DNA of 64,000 nt, from positions 1 through 64,000 of the forward strand of contig JAPQWV010001402.1 in assembly GCA_027422505.1 (NCBI GenBank), written 5' to 3'. Both the position numbers and the translations under genes were made by a program. A model generated the notes under the pieces. That model ran no database searches and had not been told where the DNA came from. It saw only the letters and a list, made by a program, of their open reading frames with translations. Below, piece by piece: positions 1-10,560 of the stretch. The stretch is from Craterostigma plantagineum (lineage: Eukaryota; Streptophyta; Magnoliopsida; Lamiales; Linderniaceae). How positions within the stretch are numbered: position 1 is the first letter of the stretch; each line of letters begins with the position of its first letter.

Positions 1-668
1 GGCTGTTGTGGTATAGATTCATGAATTTTTTTAATAGTTCTTCGTCCTTCCCCACGACAATCTTCCTTTTCTTGTCAAAATACTCTCCTTCCACGCGTAT
101 TTTGAGTTGGAATTTGGATCCTCGGTAAGTTTTGATTATTTGCTGAATTTTATGATCTTTCTCCCAGCTCTCTTTAACTAGCGTCATCAACTCTGTACTT
201 GGAGCTCAAAGCGTTCAAGTTACCACCGTAGTTGATTGTATTGTCGTACCCTATTAATTTTGCAATCCTTTTTTGTTGACAAGGCGTAGATATTTTCTGC
301 TCCATCATGTACTTGAGACTTTGATGATCTGTTTTAATCACAAAGTGCCTACCCATCAAATATGGTCTTGCACAGCTACTATGATTGCCTTCATTTCCTT
401 TTCATACATGATAGAGTTAGATGTCTCCCTGCGAATGTCTTGCTCATGAACGCTATTGGTTGACCTTGCTACTGTAAGTGCTCCTATCCCTTCTCCACTG
501 ATAGAGTTAGATGTCTCCTTATTGAGCAAGGGTTAGTGGTTTAGCTATTTTTTCCGTAGTCTTTAACAAAACTTCGATAATAACCTGTTAAACCCAAGAA
601 TCCTCTAAGTTCTTTGATAGTCTTTGGGGTTTGCCACCTCATTATTCCCTCTATCTTTTGTTTGTCTA
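1..668 (-). pseudogene. gypsy pol fragment: end of reverse transcriptase and start of RNase H
   Basis: Minus-strand translation near 540-660 gives the conserved block after the reverse transcriptase (KTIKELRGFLGLTGYYR), and 174-359 gives an RNase H segment with FVIKTDHQSLKYMMEQ. This is the usual junction between the reverse-transcriptase thumb and RNase H in Ty3/gypsy polyproteins. The frame is interrupted several times between 360 and 540, where an 18-bp block (GATAGAGTTAGATGTCTCC) occurs twice, near 410 and 500, suggesting a local duplication. Coding continues beyond the left edge of the window. Confidence 0.8.
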
Positions 669-715
669 GGGAGTTACCATTCACCGCCTCCTTTTTACTT
701 GTTACCGCCACCTAA
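669..715 (+). repeat. left terminal inverted repeat of the MULE
   Basis: It aligns with the reverse complement of 6681-6726. Shared blocks include ATTCACCG, CTTTTT and CTAAAGGG, with a few substitutions and one-base indels between them. Confidence 0.85.
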
Positions 716-1009
716 AGGGTTAGAAAAAGACGTTTTTGCCCTTATCATATTTAAATTAATTTAAAAGAAAAAACTATAATAAACAGTAAAAATTTCTATT
801 AAAGCCATTTTCCACACAACACTTTCCAAAACATACATCCAAATCAGATTAAAAAATAGAAAATACTCAAATCGCAATGGATTGCCAACAGGAAAGGGAA
901 AGGTCTATTATCACGACTGGTAAGCAAATTGTCGTAAAAATCATTCGTATGTAGATGGATTACCGAACACGGGTCGGAATAGTTCGACGAAACGGCCGAT
1001 CGAACGAAA

Positions 1010-1268
1010 TTAAGGTCGGCGCCTGGCTCGGCCGAAACACAATTTCGGTTGCAACAAGTGACGCCGAAACATAATTTCGGCCGTGAATGTTGCGGCCGAA
1101 ATTGTGTTTCGGCTGTGCAAGCGCCGGCCGAAATCACGTTTCAGTCGTGCAGGCGCCGGCCGAAAATGTGATTCGCTGTTCCGGCCGACATATCATCGGC
1201 CGGAACAGTGCCGGCCGAGAATCTCTTTCGGCCGCCGAAGCAGGCGGCCGAAAATACTGATCGGCCGT
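1010..1268. repeat. GC-rich subterminal motif array of the MULE
   Basis: CGGCCGAAA or its complement TTTCGGCCG recurs about ten times in 250 bp, in both orientations, in otherwise non-coding DNA. The same motif reappears near the right end (6629-6680). Subterminal repeats of this kind are often transposase-binding sites in plant DNA transposons; a binding role here is inference. The intervening 716-1009 segment shows no gene. Confidence 0.7.
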
Positions 1269-1299
1269 TAATTTTTTTTTAAATATTTTTAATTGCAGA

Positions 1300-3226
1300 C
1301 CAGGGGTGGGAAGTCCCTACTGGGAGGGAGCAGTAGATCCCCCCGTTGGAGGGATCTGGAGAGCGTCACACAAGGACGCACGGCGTTGACGCATCCGTTC
1401 ATAGAGAACGGGAGGAGGAGAGGCGGCAGCGAGCGGCTGCTTCTCAGTCCGTATATGCGGATTACGATCCGCATGCGGATGATGACGTGCCGGTTGATGC
1501 AGCATCTTTTCAGTCATCCGATGACGATGTGCCACCGGCCTCCTCAGATAATTCCCTTCTCCTCTATAAACTGACATGCGATGTCGTGTCTTAATATACG
1601 TAAAAGAAATTAAATTTATTTTTGCGTTATCGTAAAAAATGAAAAGGGAGCAAGCGCTCCAGGGTCGTAGATGATGATTCCTGGAGGGTGCAGGGGCCAC
1701 AGCCCGGTGGTCCAGATGATGACGAGTGATCCCTAGTTATCTGGGGCACATTGCGCCCCGCATTTGGATGGTTGAGCAGGAGAGGCCCTGCTGAAGTGCG
1801 AGCAGCGGGCGTTAGTGCTTGGAAATCTTAAGAATTGGTACTCTCAATTCCCGCCGGAGACGCAGCGGCATATCGATGGCATGGGGTTTGGGCACCTCAC
1901 AGATGCATGGTGGGTCGACCAGCCTCTACTGTGCGCTTTTGTGGAGCGCTGGAAGCCCGACACGAACACCTTCCACATGCCATTCGGGGAGATGTCGATC
2001 ATGCTCGTTAACGTCGAGCAGATCCTGGGTATCCCGATAGACGGAGCGACGGTATCGGGCACCCCAGACGTCGTCGATGGCCAGATCGCGGCGAGGGAGA
2101 TTATGGGCATCTCTGCGGACGCGCTGAGGGGTTCTTGGAGAGGCGGTGGGTTGCGTCGAAAGACGTAATACAGAGGATCGGGGGGGGGGGGGGTCGGCCG
2201 GCGGGGTTCCAGGCCATCGCTTGGTTGTGGATTCTCTTGGAGTCGACGCTTTCGTCAACAAGAGCGGGACCTGTGTGAAGCCCGACATCATGCACGAGTT
2301 CTACCGCTCGTTGGCCTCTGCCAGTCAGTACTCGTGGGGTTCGGCCGCTCTTGCTTACCTTTATCGCCAGCTTGGCCTCGCAAGCCGGACGGATACGAGG
2401 GGTGTTGCTGGGTGCCTCTCGTTACTACAGGCGTGGATCTACGAGTACTTCCCATGCTTCCGCCCACACCGTCTCCCCATCATGTGGAGCCTGGCCAGGC
2501 ACAATCACGCATGTGGTCTGTATCTCAGCACGAGAGGACGGTCCACCGTTTGATCGAGATCCGCCGTCAGATAGATGTCATGACTGCAAGCGGGGCATCT
2601 TCAATTTATATCTATATTGACGACAATTATTTAAAAATTGTGAATTGTTATCAGGTTGCTTGGCTGCCGTACGGTCCCGATCCAAGTCGCAGCGCCTGAG
2701 GACGCTTTTCATGGGTTTCGATATCGTTGATCCCTACGCACCCTCGAGAGTGTTGTGCCCTGGGCTACGTACAGGTCATCCCGCCACCGATGAGTTCGCC
2801 ACAGAAGGCGGTCATGCCAGTAGACCCGACGAGGTATAAGGTGGATTATTCTGCCAGTGCAGTAGAACATGCTTGGCGTCAGTTCCCATACGCCTACATC
2901 CTCAACCTCTCGTTGCAGGGTACATGGACTGGTATGAGCGGCATTCTCATCCTCGCCTGCTTTCGTCGGAGCCGGGATCCTCATCGGGCGGCATACCCCC
3001 GCGCAGCCACGCCGACTACGTACGTAATTTAATCTTATGTCGATTTTTTATATTTATATGTTTAATCACATTTGATATGTATTATTACTTTGTACAGTGG
3101 TACAACTCAATGTACACCTTGACTAGCGATATGATAGCTAGGATGCATCTAGACGGCTATCTGCCCACGGACGAGTTCCGAGAGAGGCTCGACGACATCA
3201 ACGACCGGTGGCGCCAGGCCCCTTGA
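1300..3226 (+). pseudogene. plant mobile domain (PMD, MAIN/PP7L-like) gene of the MULE
   Basis: The translation contains the conserved PMD core: LGNLKNWY, then a WWVDQPLLCAFVERW block, TFHMPFGEMSIMLVNVEQILGIPIDG (1815-2100), and further matching segments at 2150-2560, 2650-2840 and 3095-3226. PMD proteins (MAIN, MAIL1, PP7-like) are nuclear proteins involved in silencing or genome stability, and transposons have captured the domain repeatedly. At least three exons seem likely, with introns near 2575-2651 and 3020-3097; the latter is AT-rich and ends in CAG. An acidic N-terminal region (ADYDPHADDDVPVD) lies at 1430-1560. Frame changes near 1600-1810, 2150 and 2830, and a G-run at 2180-2191, break the gene. 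It converges on the transposase gene. Confidence 0.75.
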
Positions 3227-3450
3227 CGTGTTTTTATTGATTCTTTATTTTTCGTTTATTGTATCGTACGATTTTTTCTATGTTTGGAATATTTTTTTGC
3301 ATATTTATTCCGTTTCGAATTACACATACAATAGATAGTCACAATTATAATACAAAAATTACTAATACAAATACATTACAATAGCGGTCACAAATTATTC
3401 TGTTGCATTAGGTGCATCCAGTGATCGAATCGACTCTGATATCTTATTTC

Positions 3451-6400
3451 TCAATCGGCAACTAGACGATCACGATACGTGAACCAATACGGATGTAAGA
3501 TGGACATAGGAAAATCTCGACATAAAGTAAGTCTAATATAATGCTGATAATCATCTCCAAGGTGCGCCATGACGATCGTACGGCTCGGTTCAGTAGTAGT
3601 CCGACCGGCACGCAGTGGCAATATTGTGTTCAAATGCATGTTGTTGTGAGACCCATTGCCGTACCCGTAGAGGATAATTACATCGTTACATACTGTCGCC
3701 ACAACCCACAGATCACACGTGTCGACATCCAGTGGTTCACTACACAAGGCCCCCCTTCCCAGAGTATACGATCCAATTGCATTTCCAATGAATCACCATA
3801 GTACAATGCCGAGTAATGCTCCCAATGGGTCGCGAGTTCGTTCGCGACGTTATTCCTTACGGTTATCCATTCGTTCTCGTCATTGTAAACATGGGAGGCG
3901 ATAACGCGAAATCCACAGTTGCCGTCAGCCATCACATCCTTAACTATATACGGATGGATGACTGTTGTTACTAGGGTGAGCAAAAATATCCGAAAATCGG
4001 ATTCCGATCCGATTTTCAAATCCGAAAACCGGATAACCGGTTTAAAAAACCGATCGGATATCCGATCCGCATTTCTTTTAAGTGGACCGATCGGATCCGG
4101 ATAGGGCCAAAGGTAAATTCGGATATCCGGTATCCGAATTTTAATTTTTTAAAAATATAAATTAAGTCCAAGGCCCAAAAAATGAGTCCAAGGCCCAAAT
4201 AAACAAAAATAGCCCAACAATAATAAAATGAAAATGAGTCCAAGGCCCAGATAAACAAAAATAGCCCAACAATAACGAAATAAAATTCGGCCAAGGTAAA
4301 TGTTGTGTTCAAAATCGGATTCGGATATCCGGTTTCGGATATCCGAATTCGGATATCTGAAACCAGATATCCGAATTGAATCGGAGCGGATGCGGTTTAT
4401 AGTTTGAGGTATCCGAAAAATTCGATATCCGGAATTTCAGATATCCGAATTTGCTCAGCCCTAGTTGTTACGTGGTTGGCCAAGTGGGTATGGTAGAAGT
4501 CTGATTCACCTGTGGAACGCATTTTACAGGATTAGATGTGCACCCATGTTTGAACAAATTTACGAGTAAAAGATAGTAGTACCTGTCTCCGTAGTAGATC
4601 CACGAGACCGCTTCGCAGACGAAGATGACGTACGACCCTGGCTGCTTCGAATGTACTGCTGCGCGCCTCCGCTGCGTCCGCCACTTGGGATTGCGTACTC
4701 CCAAGCACTTCGATCCCGCTTCGTCGAGTTTTTTTCTTCGCCGACCTTTTACAGACGTCTTAACAACAGGCTCATTTCACTCACGGGCGTCGGGATACAG
4801 ATGTTCATGAACGACTCGATGGAGGCCACGCATACGGCGGGATCGCGGCCTTCTGCCTCACGAACGAGGTCGTATAAGTAATCCCGATCAGAAATATAGG
4901 GAGTTACTCCCTCTCCGATCGTGAGTGTCCTCCAGAAGTCGTGCAAGCAGTCTGCAGCAACTGGGTAGTTGTTATCTACACATTGCTGAAGCTCGCATGC
5001 ACATGGGAACTCGTGCGTACGTCGTACCACACATCCGTACGCGGAGTAAACCTCATCCGACAACTCTTTGGCACGCCTCAACTCAGTTCCCATTATCGAT
5101 ATTGAATGGTGTGAAACTCTGTACAATATAGTGTGGAATGGAAATCCTGAGTTCCCAATAGGTCGTTTCGAGCGGGACTCCTCCAGTGCCTGCATGTCAA
5201 CATAAAAAATTATTAGATAAGGATTCGTTTGACACGTAATATAATTAATTTACCCTCTGATGCGATTCGTTGGTTCTGAATCTGCTCGTGCACCTTCACC
5301 CACACGGTGTCAAGAGACCCAGTGGCCGAGTTCAGTCCATTGCTTCAGTTCGCTGTGAGCACTCTCAACACGACATGTAGTGGTGTTTCCGAAATTAAGC
5401 ACCTGGTTCGTCCAAGCTTTGGCGAACTTCCCTTATGCACCAACCATATCTGCTCAACGTACTGGACGATAGCGGAGTCGGCTACCCAACGCAGACGCAT
5501 GTCAGTCACTGCCTGCTCGTATATGTCTATCGTAGGAGCTTCCACGACTGCTTTCCAGGCCTTATGCGTGAAGTGAGCTGCGGTCTTTTTGTTCTTCACC
5601 GTGATCCAATAAACTCTGTTCTCCACGTCTTTATAAATATGCCATGTGCACACAGATGGTGAGAATGCGGAAATACCTTATGTACGGGTCGAAGAAGGCC
5701 CAACTCACGATCAGTCACAATCGCCGAAGGGTAGACACCAGGCCCTAGAATATCCCGAAGAGACTGCAACACCCACCCATAACTTCTCTCCGTCTGGTCC
5801 TCCATAGCGGCAAACCCACACAGAAGTTGTGATTACAGGGAGTCATCCTTATAATCTCAACTAGAGGCATCTTATACCTATTGGTCTTGTACGTAGAGTC
5901 AATGCCAATAAAGTACGGATACGTCCTCACCAGTGCGAGTGAGTCCGGTGTGCGAGAAAAACATGTGTCAGCGCATTAGTCTCGTCGTCTCCCAGGGCTT
6001 GAACATAATATCCGGCCTGTGTCGCCTGGTGCATCAACTGACTCACCACGTCTCGGCCCTCAAATAGTCCTTCTTCAAACGATCGCTGTAATTAATATAT
6101 GTCTGATCGTTGCGTTATCTTTTGCGTGTCGAGCCCTCATCGCTGAGAGGATATGGGCTGGTTTCGCTTGCGCAGCAGTCGTTTCCTCTACGATCTTCAT
6201 TACCTGGCTACTTAACCCACTCGTCTGGCGGTGTCCTTCGGGATACTGTAGCAGAGGGTGATTGTGCATGGATTTCTCAGGTGGACCCTACGAATGTACC
6301 ATTCCCTAGTAATTGAATCTTCCTGGGCTATGACTACAAACGGACACCTGCACTTTTTAGACTTCGAAACCCTCTTCATTCATCCCGTTGCCTCTATAAC

Positions 6401-6500
6401 GTTCTCCGTGAGAACATCTAATCAATTTTTTCGTACCGCATTTCTTATGCGACGAAATAATCACCTCGACACCAAGAGCAAAAGCGACGCCTTTCGCCCA
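3451..6500 (-). pseudogene. MULE transposase with C-terminal OTU-type cysteine protease domain
   Basis: Read from the right, 6269-6075 encodes the His-rich zinc-binding segment (HNHPLLQYPEGHRQTSGL) that precedes many MULE transposases. Next, 5930-5745 has GIDSTYKTNRYKMPLVEI with the first catalytic Asp, and 5805-5596 has AIVTDRELGLL with the second Asp followed by a C/H block. The region 5653-5345 continues the transposase. The 3' part at 4019-3678 carries VMADGNCGFRVIA, the Asp-Gly-Asn-Cys nucleophile motif of OTU deubiquitinase-like proteases, with a His-containing tail near 3600. Transposase-OTU fusions occur in other plant MULEs. The OTU part is split by a MITE at 3972-4463, and there are several frameshifts. 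Confidence 0.8.
3972..4463. mobile_element. hAT-type MITE inside the OTU domain gene
   Basis: This 492-bp element is flanked by 8-bp direct repeats GTTGTTAC (3964-3971 and 4464-4471), as expected for hAT insertions. Its ends are TAGGGTGAGCAAA and the inverted TTTGCTCAGCCCTA. The interior is built from short palindromic units around CGGATATCCG, concentrated at both ends, with an AT-rich centre that contains a repeated GTCCAAGGCCCA block. No coding capacity is evident. It interrupts the OTU coding sequence of the host MULE. Confidence 0.88.
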
Positions 6501-6680
6501 GTTAATGGCTTCCACGTCGGTTGAAAATCGTCCTCCTCCCGAAAATGCTCACTGTAGTTTACCCCGTCGCCGATAAAATGCTCCGGGATGTGGACTTCCC
6601 TCTCCTCGTCTGAAAAAAAATGACAAGGCCGAACAGATTTTTCGGCCTCATGTAGAGGCGGCCAACTGCGATTTCGGCCC

Positions 6681-6726
6681 TTTAGGGGTGGTGGCTAGGA
6701 AAAAGGGAGCGGTGAATAGTAATCTA
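6681..6726 (-). repeat. right terminal inverted repeat of the MULE
   Basis: This is the counterpart of 669-715. It is followed directly by the second GTTTGTCTA target copy, after which gypsy coding resumes. Confidence 0.85.
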
Positions 6727-7405
6727 GTTTGTCTACTGAAACACCATCTCCAGACATCATATGTCCCACTATTCGATTTGTGAACTGCCGAACAAACATT
6801 TGCTCTTTTTAACCAATAATGAGTTATGTTGCTCAAGTGATCTTCATTCCTTTGCTGTACACCAATATGTCACCAAAGAATACTAACATAAATTTCCTGA
6901 GGAACAGCCGAAATACCTTGTTCATGAGGCTCTGAAAGGTGGACGACACGCATTCGTTAAATCAAACGGCATAACTAAAAACTCGAAATGACCATGATGA
7001 GTACCAAAAGCAGTTTTTTGTATGTCTTCCAATTCGTATTTGATGGTATCCCGATCTTAGATCCAACCTTGAGAAACTTTTAGCTCCATGCAACTCATCC
7101 AACAACTCTTCAATTAACGGAATCGGAAATTTATCCTTGATAGCGTGTTTATTTATTCTCGATAATCCACACACAAACTCCAAGTTTCGTCTTTTTTCTT
7201 AACTAACACCACTGGAGCATAGTACGGACTGCTTTCTAATAATTCCCTCGTCAAGCATTGCTTTTACCAATTTCTCGATTTCGTCTTTCTGTATCGCTGG
7301 GTATCTGAATGGTCGGAACTTGATCGGATTTGTTCCTCCCTTCAGTGTTGTGATCATGATCTCGCGGTGGGGGTAATGATTTAGGTCCAACAAATACATC
7401 AACAT
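6727..7405 (-). pseudogene. gypsy reverse transcriptase
   Basis: On the minus strand, 7405-7199 has the fingers region (IMITTLKGGTNPIKFRPFRYP, KLVKAMLDEGIIR). The palm follows at 7183-6962 with [33 protein letters not shown], a standard Ty3/gypsy reverse transcriptase block. The catalytic pair, expected as FFDDIL, reads FFGDIL at about 6880, so one metal-binding Asp is lost. A stop follows FSYAV. The domain runs up to the MULE insertion at 6727-6735 and resumes at 668. This copy cannot make active reverse transcriptase. Confidence 0.85.
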
Positions 7406-7609
7406 ATTCCTTCAATAGCTTGTCTTGTTTTGTCCCCTATTCTCTCATTTCACCTTGTCTCACTTGACAGATAGTGTCTTCTACATTTGGACTTTGATTA
7501 TTGTCCAAACGAATCAGCCCTACGTGCATCATTGATTTGTGCAGATTTTTGCAGATCTATCTTCATCTTATCCCTCCCAATAATTTGACACTGTCAGGTT
7601 GCATACCTC

Positions 7610-7935
7610 TTAACACATCTTCTTTCCTTGCGCCATAAACTCCACGCGTAACTGGTTAAAGTTCCAGTTGACGTCACCGAGTTGGATCAACCATTGGACA
7701 CCTAACACCATGTCGCACCCTCCCAACGGTAATAACATGACATCGGCCTTGAATGAAATGCTATGCATCTTCCAGTTGAAGCCCTTGCAAGCTGATTCAC
7801 TATATATCCTTCCACCATCTGCTACGCATACGGGAAAAGGTGTAGTCTTTTCCACTTGGCAGCCGACTCATTTAGCGGCTTCAGTGTCCAAGAAGTTGTG
7901 TGTGCTCCCAGTATCAGTTAAAATGTGAAGATTCT
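7610..7935 (-). pseudogene. gypsy aspartic protease domain
   Basis: The minus strand at 7935-7870 encodes LTDTGSTHNFLDTEA, with the catalytic DTGS of retropepsins, followed by an in-frame TGA. At 7855-7610 the domain continues with VCVADGGRIYSESACKGF and LLPLGGCDMVLGVQWL, the conserved second half. The protease would process the Gag-Pol polyprotein. It lies between gag (right) and reverse transcriptase (left), the normal order. Confidence 0.82.
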
Positions 7936-8066
7936 TCTCTCCTGCATGACCCGTTACCCCATGGTCTTGAAATCCAAGAGCCCAGACATTGCGTGCATTG
8001 AAATGAGATTCTTCGAGTGCCGTTATTTCATCAGTATGATTTTCTATTTGAGTATCTATCTCATCG

Positions 8067-9073
8067 TCATCCTTTCTTGCTCTTCTTCCTCTCCAACATC
8101 CACAAGATATAACTGGTTTCTATGACTGCAGCGATGTCCCGGAATATATTTCTCATTGCAATAAAAACACGGTCCCTTTGACCTTTTTTTTTCCATCTCT
8201 TGAGGTGTAATTCGTCTACTATTCTGTGGCCATTTGGATGAACTGTTTTGCCTATGATTGTTATTCTGCCCAGTCTGGTATGATGCACGATTAATCTGCT
8301 TCGATGGAGGTAAAAAGGATGAACTTTTTCCAAATGATGGGGTATGTTTGAATGGGGGAGGAGTGCTTTTTTTTGAAGGTAAGCTGCCCGTTCTTGTAAT
8401 CGTGCCAACCCCACGGCCTCTTGAAGATTTTTTGGTTTGAACATCCTTATTTGGATAGCAACATCATCTCTTAAACCCCGAGAAAGCAACTTGCCACGTA
8501 GGTATCCGATAGTTCAACTTTATTCATTAACTCATCAAACTTATCAAGGTAATCTTGCATTGAACCTTCCTGTTTTAGATTCATCAACTCCGACATACGA
8601 TCCTCGAATAGGCATGTTCCAAATCTTTCTTCTAATGCCTTGACATAATCTTCCCAGTTCGGGTTTTCTCGCGTTAATCTAGACACTTAAATAAACCTGA
8701 TGCCACTGCAATGCTTTTCCCTCCATATGATAGAGGCCAACTTTACCTTGGAATCAGATGTAGTATTATCCATGTCGAAGAATTGTTCACATCTGAAAAC
8801 CCATCCTCCTAGATCTTCGCCATTGAAGCGTGGAAATTCAACTTGTGTGCACTTGGTTGCTAGTGACAATTCCTGGGGTTTATAGATGTTGCCATGAGTC
8901 AAATCAATGGTTTCATTTTTGTTCTGGTCTTTTGAATTTTCTTGCGTCTGATTCTTTAAAAACATCGCCATCATGTTTCGGATCTCCTCTACTCCATCCA
9001 TGGTGATTTTCATCTGATCTTTCAAGGCATCCACATCTTCTCGTAATTCGGTAGTACGGGGTCCATCAGCCAT
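8067..9073 (-). pseudogene. gypsy gag (capsid/nucleocapsid)
   Basis: The start is chosen at the ATG complementary to 9071-9073 (MADGPRTTELREDV), 38 bp past the primer site. A coiled-coil-like N-terminus is followed by the capsid segment (WVFRCEQFFDMDNTT, 8840-8770; YVKALEERFGTCLFEDRMSEL, 8650-8580; GSMQDYLDKFDELMNKVELSD). A nucleocapsid zinc knuckle (CFYCNEKYIPGHRC) lies near 8173-8130. Frameshifts near 8690 and 8490 interrupt it. Gag packages the element RNA in virus-like particles. Confidence 0.82.
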
Positions 9074-9110
9074 ATCGATATGTCGAAGGTATAGAGCGGC
9101 CAAAGATCGT

Positions 9111-9124
9111 TGGCTCTGATACCA
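9111..9124 (-). other. primer binding site, tRNA-Met type
   Basis: The minus strand reads TGGTATCAGAGCCA, complementary to the 3' end of plant initiator tRNA-Met. It begins two bases inside the LTR edge, the usual position for first-strand priming. Confidence 0.85.
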
Positions 9125-9126
9125 AC

Positions 9127-9364
9127 TGTTACGATCGAATTTTGGGATGATGGAAAGAAAGAAATTCTGAGGGTTGAACAACCCCGTAGAATTCGACTAT
9201 ATTCACAGAACTTACTGAAGAATTCAGATTATATTGATAAAGAATTCCATAAGCAATACTTAGAACTCCTATTTATAGATACTGAATGGCCATAAAAATC
9301 TAAAGAATAGCAATAATATCGGAACTAACATATATTTGAATATTTGAATAAAATATATGTAACA
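9127..9364 (-). repeat. 5' LTR of the gypsy element
   Basis: This 238-bp segment runs from TGTTAC to GTAACA, in the correct position beside the primer site. In element orientation it has a TATA box (CTATAAATAG, complement of 9269-9278). The partner LTR is outside the window, so the outer edge rests on the terminal inverted TGTTAC alone. Confidence 0.72.
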
Positions 9365-10140
9365 CAACACCTAATCTCTCTCTGTTGCTATTTAAAGCTT
9401 TGAGCTTGACCTCTTGTTCTTAGAATTTTTCAGCAGGGTGTCACACATTCTTCGGCTTGCTTTCCCTCTATTTATAGTTGAGGTTTGAGGTTGGAGCCGT
9501 TGTGAGATAGCTCTGTGTACCAGACAGAGCATTTAATGACTTTACCCAAAATGGGTCTGTCCAGTCTTCATTGCAGTCGCGCTGTGCCTTTTGCTTTATT
9601 CCTTAATAAGCTTGACTTGACTTCAGCTTGGCTGGCAGCCTTGTATTTAATGTTCGTCAGAAGTTTTCAACTTGCCTTGCCTTGAATATTTTGAATCTGT
9701 CCAGCGTGGCACTTCCGATATCAGCATTCCGGTCATTAATGTTCTTCCGGTTGCAATCTTGATCCGGTTTTTTATTGGCGCTGTTATACTGCTGTTTGTT
9801 TTCGGTTTCTCCTAAGTCTGACCGTTATACTTATTTAAGTTAAGTCCAATCACCAAACTGTTAATCTGAATATTTAAATTCACGATTTGTAAAAATTTAA
9901 TTATTATTATTTTTTTGTGAAATTGACATCGAGTGACAGTTTATATTAACTCATCACGCTTAATAAAATAGAATAGATGGTTAAGTTTATCTATTGATAT
10001 TAAATATATATTTTCACCGTTCGTGGTCATGAGTGAAAAAATAGGCAGACCCAAAAATCAAATAATACTTAATATTATACGAGCTTGACTCAGTTACATA
10101 TAAATAAAACTGATCAAATAGGACACTTATATTTCGTCAT
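9365..10140. other. intergenic DNA, possible old LTR fragment
   Basis: No gene is visible. The stretch 9380-9830 is less AT-rich than its surroundings and contains CTATTTATAG and short repeats (CTTGACTTGACTTC, CTTGCCTTGCCTTG). It resembles an LTR remnant, but no partner copy is present in the window. From 9830 it is AT-rich and featureless. Confidence 0.4.
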
Positions 10141-10171
10141 ATTTTCTTTATTGCAACATCGTATAAATAGA

Positions 10172-10482
10172 TTATATGCACTGACAAAACCCTTCAATAC
10201 AATAAGGTCGCAATGATTTTGGTCTGCACAAAAAAGCACAATCACTATTGATTATGCATACTGGTGCCCCATTGACCTTTGACTCTCCATAGCTTGATGA
10301 TGATGATGATCCATTTCCGGAGATAAAATTACCTGCTTTATATGTTCAAGACAAAATTATTAAATTACGATTTATATTCCAATTCAAGCAAAACATGAAA
10401 TTATTTGAATGCAAGGCTTCTCACCATTAGCTAAGAGCATTATCCAGATGAAGAAAACCACTTGCAATTGAGCCCTCTCCAT
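10172..10482 (-). CDS. defensin-like (six-cysteine, NCR/DEFL-type) secreted peptide
   Basis: This two-exon gene has exon 1 at 10482-10425 and exon 2 at 10332-10172, with a 92-bp GT-AG intron of phase 1. It encodes 72 residues. Residues 1-19 (MERAQLQVVFFIWIMLLAN) form a hydrophobic signal peptide. A serine-rich spacer follows, then cysteines at 45, 51, 55, 64, 69 and 71, spaced C-x5-C-x3-C-x8-C-x4-C-x-C. The CxxxC plus CxC pair fits the cysteine-stabilised alpha-beta fold of defensin-like peptides. An exon boundary just after the signal peptide is usual in this class. A TATA box (10551-10560) and an AATAAA signal (complement of 10147-10152) frame it. Such peptides act outside the cell in defence, reproduction or signalling; which applies here is unknown. 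Confidence 0.72.
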
Positions 10483-10550
10483 GTTTTAAGGTAACATATA
10501 ATTAGTTTGAATGATTGATTTTAGTGGAAGTGTTACATACCATGCAGTTG

Positions 10551-10560
10551 TATTTATAGG
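10551..10560 (-). promoter_or_regulatory. TATA box of the defensin-like peptide gene
   Basis: The minus strand reads CCTATAAATA, about 70 bp upstream of the ATG. This predicts a transcription start near 10520 and a 5' UTR of roughly 40 bases. Confidence 0.6.

Larger units (their letters stand above)
669..6726. mobile_element. Mutator-like element (MULE) with plant-mobile-domain and transposase-OTU genes
   Basis: The element is bounded by GTTTGTCTA direct repeats at 660-668 and 6727-6735, a 9-bp target duplication typical of Mutator elements. Its ends are imperfect inverted repeats of about 45 bp. Inside are two converging genes: a plus-strand plant mobile domain gene and a minus-strand MULE transposase with an OTU protease domain. 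Removing the element and one target copy rejoins the gypsy reading frame, which confirms both boundaries. Both genes are broken, so this copy is probably not autonomous now. A smaller hAT-type MITE lies within it. Confidence 0.9.
1..9364 (-). mobile_element. Ty3/gypsy retrotransposon, 5' half, split by a MULE
   Basis: This is a minus-strand LTR retrotransposon. In its own orientation it reads from the right: 5' LTR (9364-9127), tRNA-Met primer site, gag, protease, reverse transcriptase, then after an interruption the RNase H part at 660-1. The 3' end lies outside the window, so the second LTR and target duplication cannot be checked. The short LTR, Met primer, protease DTGS motif and gag knuckle style suggest a chromovirus of Reina type; that is inference. 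The coding region has frameshifts and stops, so the copy is defective. The DNA between 669 and 6726 is a later Mutator-like insertion, and the gypsy reading frame resumes across it. Confidence 0.88.

Noticed and set aside
844..1700. Overlapping ORFs on both strands in the GC-rich MULE end
   Set aside because: They come from the CGGCCGAAA array; only the frame from about 1400 on resembles a PMD N-terminus.
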